Positions 55,501 to 64,000 of a DNA stretch of 64,000 bases are shown here, piece after piece. Source of the stretch: Wyeomyia smithii (lineage: Eukaryota > Arthropoda > Insecta > Diptera > Culicidae); contig NC_073694.1 of the NCBI RefSeq assembly GCF_029784165.1, positions 35,631,506 to 35,695,505 of the forward strand, given 5' to 3'. How positions within the stretch are numbered: position 1 is the stretch's first letter; every line of letters starts with the position of its first letter. A model generated the notes under the pieces. That model was given only the letters and a program-made list of their open reading frames with translations. It was not told the DNA's origin and did not search any database. The position numbers and the translations under genes were made by a program.

Positions 55501-58500
55501 GTGACTTTCTATTTGATCAAACTTATAAATAATTTGACACGAGCAATCAGGTGGAAATTTTGAATTAAAATGAATGAATTCTAGAATCAGATACATTACA
55601 AGTAAAAATCATTTTCCCTTGTCATTCTGGAGGAAATGAAAAAGTCAATCTTGACTTTTAGTCGATCGTACCACTTACTAAATTCAAAAACATGCCGTCA
55701 AACGCATGCAACAATGAAGTCCATTGGGTACTACTTCTAAAACACTTACTTTAACTTGAACTAAGTGGCTAATAAAATCGAAAGAGGTCGGTTTTAGAAC
55801 TGGTATAGGGAGCAGCGCTCCTTGTACGAAAGAACATAATGAGCCACGGGTTGCCGATGACCGATGGAAAACATTGAGAAAAAAATATTAATATTACTAT
55901 TACTCCTCAACGCTCTACGAAGAGCTCATTTTCTTCCACTTCAACATGTCGTAACTTATGACGTGCCGGTCGTAAATACCAGGACGCAGAAAAAAATAGC
56001 CGAAATCGACTAGAACAAAAGTGCGCCTGTAGAAGTTTATTAATTTTTCATCCATAAAGTAATCGCTGCCAGAATGTGTCGCCCCCCCTAAGGGATGCCT
56101 CACCAAAGTGACCAATATATATCTAGGAGAGTAACAACATCCAGGATAATATCCGCGTGGCATTCCTAGGCGAACTCTGATCTCGTGAAAATTAAGTGAA
56201 TCTCATTTAGCTTAATTAATTAATTTAGCGGGACGTACGTGGCCCGTGGACCGAAGTGCCATAAATCAATAATTCTCGGTTTCTGGTGATTTCCGATTCC
56301 GCCGGAGCTTCGAGAGGATATTGCCCACCAACGCAGGGTTGGTAAAGAGCTTCGTTTATTTTTCACAGGAAATGCAATCAACTTTATTACAAGCGCTCCC
56401 ACTTAGCAGTCTGTTGTTTGTCGGTTTGCTGTTGCGGCTGAGCGGGTTTGATGAGTGTCATCAAAGCAGATACGATTTTTTTGGTAAGTGACGCTATAAA
56501 TAAATATGTCCACATGGCTGCATGAGATGGCGCTTTTAGGTTACTTGCTTAGTTTTAGCTTGAACGGCCAAAAAGATCATTTCGACCATTATGAATGTGC
56601 TCATTTTAGTACGAATTCTATTGCTAAATGATGAAATAAGATTGCTCCAAAATTGCATTACTTCATTGATTCTAAGCCGGAGGGTCATTTACCTTGTTAT
56701 GGTTAACAAAATAGCGTTCAATTGTGGTGAAAGTGTATAAAATTTAACATAAACATAATATTTGACACCTCCTCGGTTTTTGCGATGCGCTTTATTATTC
56801 CTCTGGACTTTCATCGGCATCACCGAAAAGATAGTCAAAATTGCACTTTGAAAAGAGATCTGGCACCTTTGATATATGAAATCCAGTTGCCAAAGTCATG
56901 GTTGTTTCTTCGCTCATCTCTCTAACGGAGTATTGCTAGTACGAGAGAAGTTGAAGGTGATTGAGCAAGCATTCAAAAAGTTCCTTACATCAAAAGAACA
57001 CAGAGGTGTGGAAAAATCGTGCCTCTGTATTATTTAGCGCACATCAACTGCTGAAGAAAAACAAATTATGGACCATCGAACAGTATAGCGAAAAATCTTC
57101 AGCACTCTATAAATCTTAGAAAGACAAGGCTTGACGATTCGAGAAGTCGTAAATGACAATAATTCCAATTTTATAACAATTTTGAGGGCACGAGCCTAAG
57201 ATGTTTCAGAGCAGTAGACACGGTCGAAGAGAATTCGATATATTTCAGAGTTGCTTTCCCTATTCTCATATTCATATTTCAAGGGATTTTGAACAATGGT
57301 TAGCGCCTAAACCGAAGCATTACTTGAAATTTTAAAGGACGTTTTGATTCGTTTCCAATTACTATGGAATAAACTCAGAATCAAATGTTACGATGGAGCT
57401 TTCCGTGTTTCGGGATGGATTCCAGGCTTGTAGCAACGAATACAGAAAGAAGAACGTCGAGCACACGGCTTACACAAACAAAGCCAGATACTCCGGAACT
57501 CCATTGCCACATGGCTTCAATGATAATCATATGAATGCAATACATAGTCTGTACTGTTAAGTAATATTCGACACAGATGATTGGAGTAAGCATAGGTTAA
57601 TTACTAGCGAATGAAGTCCCGGCTAGAGAAAAAATTGGCTTTGTAGGTTTACATTACAATACGTATAAGTTTACCACTGTTTACTTTGACGATACGGATG
57701 TCGTCATTGCCTTTTTTTGTTTACACTCTAAAGTATTTGTGAGCCGTGCTCGGGCGCTTGATGTTTATTGTAATGCCCATAATCTCTATATTATAGTCCA
57801 AGGTGCAGTGGAAGAAATTCAAAATTCGAAACCATTTGAAACAACAGTCGTGAAATGGCTAATAAATTAACTTGAATAAAAGTACCGAAGTTGACATAAA
57901 CATGAAATTGCAGAACGACTCGAATATAGCAATACAGAAAACCTTGTTTTTGATACCCCAAGACATTAATACAAAAAATATATAAAAATTTCGACCAAAT
58001 AAATTTTTCATTTAGTGTGCGCGTTCATTTTATGGTGCGCGTGGGTAATAAAATTACGTATTCATATACTGTTGTGAAGTTTATTAGTTTTGACAATACT
58101 AGGTTCGTCATATTCTAGTGCGGGAAGATTTTCTGCTTTACACTGAATCAAATGTTATTTGAGCACTAGCATAGCAGAGGATCGGCTCAATAACGGGCCA
58201 TTCTACATTTATATCTAAATTGCACTTGATGCACTTGATATTGTATCTACAATCAATGAATGTATTGTTCGTAATCGAAAATGGTTTGTTGACTGCTATA
58301 TGAGAGTAAATTATATTCAAATGAATTAGAATAAATGAAAAATCAAAATTAGAATTTCGGTGCTAAAATTACAGAGTTTTATTGTTCATTTTATTGTTTC
58401 TCTTTATCAATAATTTCTCTATATGAAATAAATTGTGAAACACCATCCTTGGATCCTTCCTTCCTCCATGCTTGGCATCGCGCACTTATAATGTGCTTAA

Positions 58501-58541
58501 GTGCCACTTCTTACACTTTAACTGGGCGAAAACGCAGACAC
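55501..58541. other. No recognisable gene; TE-poor 55900-56480
   Basis: 55900-56480 is non-repetitive and mixed in composition; the rest is AT-rich. ORFs of 60-80 codons have no recognisable domain. I see no repeat pair here. Confidence 0.35.
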
Positions 58542-58554
58542 AACGACGAAACAA

Positions 58555-58818
58555 TCAATTGCTACGATAAGCTCTCTTTATAGCCAATAAGTTAGCAATT
58601 AGTTATAAGTTTACTTCCCCCTTTCTGACAAGTAGGTTTAAATCCCTACGAACGATAAGTCCTAATTGCGAAAGCAAACGAATTCTAACAATTAAAATTA
58701 CAAATTTGTAACATTGTTGAGAAGTCACCATTTGTGACTGGACACACATACTCATTACTTACTGATATTTATCATAAATACTCAGGCTACTAACAAATCC
58801 CCCCCCTTTAAAAAAAAA
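58555..58818 (+). mobile_element. 5'-truncated Juan-type LINE copy (3' UTR only)
   Basis: The sequence from CTACGATAAGCTCTCTTTAT through CAAATCCCCCCCCTTTA matches the last 250 bases of the full Juan-type element at 35873-36110, and a poly(A) run follows (58810-58818). The flanks carry a probable target-site duplication, AACGACGAAACAA (58542-58554) and AACGAAGAAACAA (58818-58830), with one mismatch. It is in the opposite orientation to the full copy. Confidence 0.88.
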
Positions 58819-59049
58819 ACGAAGAAACAAAACTGTGTGGTTGCTAAATGTAGAGCACAGATATCTGCAAGAGCAGAGAGATCCTCTTTTCGGTTGAAAT
58901 TGTGCACACACGCATCCACGCGTATAGCAAAGAGGCAAACCGGCGTGCAGCTTGGGCATAATTAAAAAGTCTAGATTTCAACCGTATGCTTTAGTTTGCT
59001 TGTTTTGTTTGAATATATTCGTTTTTTTTTTTTTTTAGTAAAAATGTCA

Positions 59050-59560
59050 AAAAAAGGGAACGATAGTGCAGCTTTGGACCAATTCTTCGCAAACCGCAGT
59101 CGCAAACCAGCCTGGTATTCGCCAACAAAGGATTCCGTGAACTGTCTCAATCTGAAAAACAGGATACGGGAGAGCACTTCATATGCGGAGTTGAGCAACG
59201 TAATGCCTCGATAGATGCAACAATCCAATCGATGACCCTCCTCTAGATAGGGCATATGAGGCCTTCATCCGCCCAGATCCTTAGTATTATCTGGTGGAAC
59301 GCATAGTACAGCCGCTCGTTTGGCCGAAATACCCTCCTTCCCAGCGGCCTAGCCGTTTTTTAGCTCACTAATAGCCTTTTTCACCTCCTTCACCACCTCC
59401 AGCTTATTCGTCACTCATAATCGTCATCCTGTTCCTGTTTTACTGATCCGGCTGCTCACCATTCAATAGCACCTGAAAATGCTCCTCCCACCTGGCTGCA
59501 ACCGTCGGTTTACCACTAAGCAGGATAACAATAACGAGCAATACAATGCTTGCGGATCAT
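59050..59560 (-). pseudogene. RT relic of a LINE related to the 11-13 kb family
   Basis: The minus strand reads, in broken frames, ARWEEHFQVLLNGEQPDQ near 59490, KKAISELKN near 59370 and RLDCCIYRGITLLNSAYEVL near 59200. The last block lines up with KLECCNYRAITLLNAAYKVL of the copy at 63470. It has several stops and is more diverged than the other two copies. A T-run at 59024-59038 lies at the lower-coordinate side. Confidence 0.75.
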
Positions 59561-59589
59561 TGAAATCGCGAGCTACCGTTTGTAACAAT

Positions 59590-60270
59590 CAAAGAGAAGT
59601 GGAGATTGAAATCCAGCTTCAGGACTATTAGAACACTAAGATCTGTCACACACTTCACTCTGCGAAGTGTCACGTTATCAATACAGTTGTTGTCTAGAGT
59701 TGGGTTCGTAGAGCAGTGGAATGTCATCACCTCATTCTTTGGATCGCTGACAATAAGTTCATTCCGACGGCATCAATCAACAAAGACGGTGAAAATCTTC
59801 GATCGAATAAACTACAACAAACAATCTGCATAAATAAGCTTGCAACTAACTCCCAAAAGAGCTGCCACATCGTTGAAGAACAACATGAACAAAAGTGGGC
59901 CCAGGTTGCTCCCTTGTGGTGCCCCGGAAGAACTGATAAACACAGGAGAGACACACGAGCAAAATCGTACCCGAAGGGTTCGTTCAGTCAAGTAGGACGA
60001 GTACAACCATGTTATTGGCTGCTCGGATGCTCCATTCGTGAAAGCTTGCGTAGCAAAATTTTATGGTCGATCTTATCGAATGCTGCTTTCAGATCCGCAT
60101 ATATTACGTCCACTTCCACAGTCCACAGTGCTTTCTGCTCTAGTGCATTGATTCACGTACTATTAATATCTAAGAGGTTAGTAGTTACTGAACGATTGGG
60201 AATGAATCCATGCTGGTCAATTGAAGCGTTAAAAGGTGGCATCATTCAGGATGATTTCGATTAGCTTGGA
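59590..60270 (-). pseudogene. Jockey-like LINE RT relic
   Basis: The minus-strand frame 60006-59812 reads SYLTERTLRVRF, then SSSGAPQGSNLGPLLFMLFF and KLIYADC, that is RT motifs B and C with the second catalytic Asp lost (YADC for YADD). The upstream part (60260-60010) is readable only with stops. It belongs to the same broad group as 46520-48440, in opposite orientation. Confidence 0.75.
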
Positions 60271-60839
60271 AACTGCCTAGAGACTGGTAATACAGGTCGA
60301 ACTCGATTACCTGGAGTTTTGAAAAACATTTCACTCCGGATAATCGAGCCATTTTTTTTATTTTTGATATCTTTCATCAAGAACAGTGAGTTTTCTATTA
60401 TAATATATTGTTTACAATATATGGGCATCAAATGGTGAGTTGACAACCTGGAAGGAGCGTCAAACATAGCATCGGTCCTCACAAGTTCCTATCTCACACC
60501 TGCACGAGTCATATGATTACACTAGACTGCCGGTTGAAACATGGATACAACTGGTTAGTGTTGCCTGGGCAATGTTGTCATCCGACAATAGCTAAGTGAG
60601 AAGGTGCGACGCGATCATTGGCGCGTTAACCATATTCCGGCGGTAGAGGAAATGCTTCGCCAACCCGAGCGTCTGTTCATCAAGGTGCGGCTCAAAACAG
60701 CGTCTGATCTCCATGTTAGGAGCGGCTGATCAACGTCCTGGTGGCAGCGTGGGACTCTAAACAGAGCTGACACGATGGTCCCCCGGCGAGACAAGGGGGT
60801 TGGGGAAGGCCCAAAGAGCCGCCCCGGAAAAAAACCGAG

Positions 60840-61990
60840 ATGCGCCAACGCTTGATAGGGTGGCAGCCGATCAACGCAAGGATGTGCAAGTTAAGGATGA
60901 AGGGCCGGTTCTTTAACTACAGTATCATCAACGTGCACTGCCCACATGAAGGAAGACCCGACGACGAGAAGGAAGCGTTCCACGCGCAGCTGGAGCTGCC
61001 CGCGACGGGACGTGAAGATCGTAATTGGGGACTTGAATGCTAAGGTGGGACGGGAGGCAATGTACAGACAGGTAATCGGACCAGATAGCCTGCATGACGT
61101 GTCTAATGATAACGGCCATCGGTGCGTAAACTTTGCGGCCTCCCGTGGTATGGTAGTCCGAAGTACCTTCTTCCCCCGCAAAGGTATCCACAAATCCACC
61201 TGGAGATCACCCGACCAACAGACAGAGAACCAAATCGACCACGTTTCAATCGACGGAAGGTTTTTCTCCGACATCATCAACGTTCGCACCTACCGCAGTG
61301 CGAATATAGATTCGGACCACTACCTAGTAGCCGTGTGCGTGCGCTCAAAACTAACGACGGTGTATAACACCCGCCGAAGTCGAACGCCGCGACCAAATAT
61401 TGAGCAACTGCGGGACGCCGAGGCTGCACAGAAATACGCGCAGCAGCTGGAGGCAGTGCTACCTACGGAAGAGCAGCTTGGCGCAGCTACCCTTGAAGAT
61501 GACTGGAAAAGTATCCGATCCGCCATAGGTAGCACTGCAGTAGCGCTACTAGGTACCAGGGCCCCGAATCATAGAAATGACTGGTTTGACGGCGAATGCA
61601 AACGGTTAGTCGAGGAGAAGAATGCAGCACGGGCGAGAATGCTGCAACACCGTACGAGAGCGAACGTGGAACGATACCGACAGGCACGGAACAGCCAAAA
61701 CTCAGTCCTCCGAAGGAAGAAGCGCCAGCAAGAGGACCGAGATCGCGTAGCGATGGAAGAGCTGTACCAAGCTAACGACACTCGGAAGTTCTACGAGAAG
61801 CTGAACAGCTCCCGCAAAGGCTTTGTGCCGCAAGCCGATATGTGCAGGAGCTTGGACGGCAACCTCCTTACAGACGAGTGTGAGGTGATCGAAAGGTGGA
61901 GGCAGCACTTCGACGAGCATCTAAACGGCGATGCAGTAGAGCGCGAGGACGGTATGGCAATTGATCTTGGTGCCCGAGCAGAAGACTTAA
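60840..61990 (+). pseudogene. Endonuclease and linker of LINE copy 2
   Basis: Endonuclease of the EEP fold. The first frame (60840-60990) reads FFNYSIINVHCPHEGRPDDE. A short deletion with a frameshift near 60995 leads into the long frame 60946-62007. There I see VIGDLNAKVG near 61020, THE block RKGIHKSTWRSPDQQTENQIDH near 61180-61240 split by no stop, and SDHYLVAV near 61312. The linker is charged and coiled-coil-like (KKRQQEDRDRVAMEELYQ near 61720). It runs cleanly to DLGARAEDL and then leaves the family consensus at the insertion point. The remaining domain is well preserved. Confidence 0.85.
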
Positions 61991-62287
61991 AAGTGCATGT
62001 CTGGTAAAGTTTAAAATAAACGACGAGTTTTATAAACTCACTAAAGGGTCAAACGAATTTTGAAAGGTCAAAATTAATATAGTTTATAACTTGAGAAAAA
62101 TTTGATAATTCACTGCATTTGCCAAAAACCTGTAATTTTGAGTATAGATTCGGTGTCATCGATAAATTCTAAAAATCGGTAAAAACAGATATTTCTGCAC
62201 ATGCGGCTTCCTTGGTCACAGTACAAACCAAGACTATGCTATCGCTGTCAAATCTCATATATTTGTTTCGTACTAAACATCTCAATG

Positions 62288-62914
62288 CACAGTGGGAAAG
62301 CGCTGGCCATCAAAACAAATGTTTAAACGTCAGCTGTTTCATAATATTTTTCCATTATTGAAATAACATTTAAGTGCTTGAACACCAAAATTTGGGTGCA
62401 ATATAATAAAATTTGATTTTTTATAACTTTTCAAAGTTCGGCATACTGACGTTTTTTGACATATTTAAATAAATATATCATTACTTTGAAACGCTCTGCA
62501 GCTTCAATGATAGCTTGGTTTTTTTGGCCTCGAAACAAAAGTTGATTTGTAGTTAGTTTTTATTACCTGTTATAATATATGATATTGTTTTAATTTTTAT
62601 AAAAACAATTTTTTTGCGAAATTTGGTTGATTTGAGGAGTTGTGCAAAAACTACGTAATCTGTTTTTGTAAAGAGGACGCCCTGTGGCGTTGCTCGTGGT
62701 TGAAGATCATATAATTCTGTTTAATAAAAAAGTGAGGGGAAAAGTGCTAAAAAATCATCAGAAATTAAGTCACGTGCTTTGTGAACGTTCCCAAATAAAA
62801 AGTGGAATGGAGATTCGTGTTCAGCACCCCAATAATAAGTAAATACCATATTTTTACGTATTTATCGACACTTTTTTTACTTGACAAGCATTTGTATTAA
62901 GTCGCCCCACTGTG
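62288..62914. mobile_element. 627-bp MITE with Transib-like ends
   Basis: The ends are CACAGTGGG (left) and CCCACTGTG (right), perfect 9-bp inverted repeats. They are flanked by the 5-bp direct repeat CAATG (62283-62287 and 62915-62919). Terminal CACAGTG and 5-bp duplications are typical of Transib transposons, the relatives of RAG1; Transib duplications are usually more GC-rich than CAATG. No coding capacity. A shared word CAAATG lies inside each end. The class is inferred from ends and duplication only. Confidence 0.6.
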
Positions 62915-63200
62915 CAATGCTCTGCGGTTTGCCTGACAGTTATGAAAAAAGCCCGACAAAAATTCTATTTAAATCAAAACCGTTGCAGGAAGAACTATTC
63001 AATCTAACATTAGAAAGCGATAGCATGATGTCATTCCCTTGGTGCATAGACTGCCGACAACTGTCAGGATAGGTATTGGGCGATCTCTCGTTGAGTGAGG
63101 ATGTGCGATTTTTTCTCCGATCTTACCGATTATCGACATTAAGAAAACACCCAGGCTTGAAATGATAAAAATTAAATTCTCATAATGCACGAAAATTGAA

Positions 63201-63375
63201 TTACCCGTACCCGACCCGTACCCGACCAATTGAGAATTTTTCAAACCCGTACCCGACCCGAACCCGAAGCTTTGGGTTTTTAATTACCCGTACCCGACCC
63301 GAACCCGTAAAATGTTTTTTGGCGTTACCCGAAACCCGACCCGAACCCGTCGGGTAAAATACCCGTACCCTACCG
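63201..63375. repeat. ACCCG-rich tandem tract
   Basis: Units of ACCCGACCCGA and ACCCGTACCCGA recur about twenty times (ACCCG core every 5-7 bases), broken by short AT-rich stretches near 63228-63245 and 63270-63287. It ends a few bases before the LINE resumes. Confidence 0.8.
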
Positions 63376-63379
63376 TGCA

Positions 63380-64000
63380 CTGGGTCATTGTCAAGGTTTG
63401 GGAGGAAGAACAAGTACCGGAGGAGTGGATGGAGGGTATTGTGTGTCCCATCTACAAAAAGGGCGACAAACTGGAGTGCTGCAATTACCGGGCAATCACT
63501 CTGTTGAACGCCGCCTACAAGGTACTCTCCCAAATACTTTACCGTCGACTATCACCATTTGCGAAGCAGTTCGTGGGGCACTACCAGGCGGGATTTATGG
63601 GTGCCCGCGCCACCACGGATCAGATATTCGCGGTTCGGCAGGTTATGCAGAATATAACGTGCCCACACATCATTTGTTCATCGATTTCAGATCGGCGTAC
63701 GACACAATCGATCGGGACAAGCTATGGCAAATTATGCACGACTACGGATTTCCGGACAAACTGACACGGTTGGTCAAAGCGACGATGAATCGAGTGATGT
63801 GTGTAGTTCGAGTTTCGGGGGCACTCTCGAGCTCCTTCAAAACCCGAAGAGGTCTAAGGCAAGGTGATGGTCTCTCGTGCCTACTGTTTAACATTGCCCT
63901 GGAAGGTGTCATTAGAAGAGCGGGGATTAACACGAGTGGCACGATATTCCAAAAGTCGGTTCAACTGTTTGGTTTCGCCGACGATATTGACATTGTGGCT
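63380..64000 (+). pseudogene. RT domain of LINE copy 2, open at the window end
   Basis: The frame reads HWVIVKVWEEEQ, CPIYKKGDKLECCNY, ITLLNAAYKVLSQILYRRL and VGHYQAGF. After one frameshift near 63640-63655 it continues LFIDFRSAYDTIDRDKLW, GLRQGDGLSCLLFNIALEGV and FGFADDIDI near 63970. The RT fingers and palm, including FADD, are therefore present across two frames. The rest lies beyond the window. Confidence 0.85.

Larger units (their letters stand above)
61986..63378. other. Foreign block interrupting LINE copy 2
   Basis: About 1.39 kb of AT-rich sequence without LINE similarity. It contains a Transib-like MITE (62288-62914) and an ACCCG-rich array (63201-63375). The LINE has lost about 40 codons at the joint, so the block is not a simple clean insertion. 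The segments 61986-62287 and 62920-63200 are unrecognised. Confidence 0.7.
60570..64000 (+). mobile_element. LINE, copy 2 of the 11-13 kb family, interrupted, runs off the window
   Basis: It starts with a GC-rich leader (about 60570-60840), then endonuclease and linker to about 61985. A foreign block of about 1.39 kb follows, and the LINE resumes at RT near 63380. About 40 codons present in copy 1 between DLG and the WVI block are missing at the joint. RT is still being read at base 64000. Because it has its 5' part, this copy shows what copy 1 lost. Confidence 0.88.

Overview
The window looks like repeat-dense intergenic or intronic DNA from a mosquito, most likely Aedes (Ae. aegypti or a close relative). 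The grounds are the mix of elements: a Juan-type jockey LINE, a LOA/Lian-type LINE with an RNase H domain, a Feilai-like tRNA-derived SINE, a Ty3/gypsy LTR element and many TIR, fold-back and satellite-like pieces, all set in AT-rich DNA. The species call is from memory of these families, not from a search. I found no host protein-coding gene that I can support. Every ORF with recognisable domains belongs to a mobile element.

Layout. 1-7640: a Ty3/gypsy element on the minus strand with open gag and pol, a primer binding site and its 5' LTR; the 3' LTR is not visible and probably lies before base 1. 8139-8398: a SINE with target-site duplications. 9141-9867: a two-copy composite tandem duplication. 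11074-13603: a 5'-truncated LINE copy (minus), split by a 668-bp solo LTR whose 4-bp target duplication restores the LINE reading exactly. 14100-14360: a relic of a fold-back arm. 14555-19383: a LOA-type LINE (plus) with open ORF1 and a broken ORF2. 19495-20600: a satellite-like array. 21800-24030: a TE-poor, more GC-rich island. 24340-35312: small elements, quasi-periodic low-complexity tracts, a TTAA-flanked MITE, a 21-bp tandem repeat and a 550-bp inverted repeat pair.

35837-40257 holds the best-preserved element: a full-length Juan/jockey-type LINE (minus) with both ORFs open, a 36-nt poly(A) tail and a perfect 13-bp target-site duplication, so it is a recent insertion. 41880-45960 is mostly unrecognised, TE-poor DNA plus an ATCCGGAT-rich tract. 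46520-48440 is a decayed jockey LINE carrying an antisense LOA-type 3' end. 49210-51877 is a fold-back DNA transposon with about 740-bp terminal inverted repeats around a broken transposase gene. 54300-56480 is again unrecognised, TE-poor DNA. 58555-64000 is a pile of LINE pieces: a truncated second Juan-type copy, two antisense RT relics, and a second copy of the 11-13 kb LINE family interrupted by about 1.4 kb holding a Transib-like MITE and an ACCCG-rich array; that copy runs off the window.

The window therefore shows layers of insertion of different ages. The nesting gives relative dates: LINE before solo LTR, LINE before Transib-like MITE, jockey relic before LOA fragment. The genes do not form a host pathway; each retroelement's ORFs work together only for that element's own transposition.
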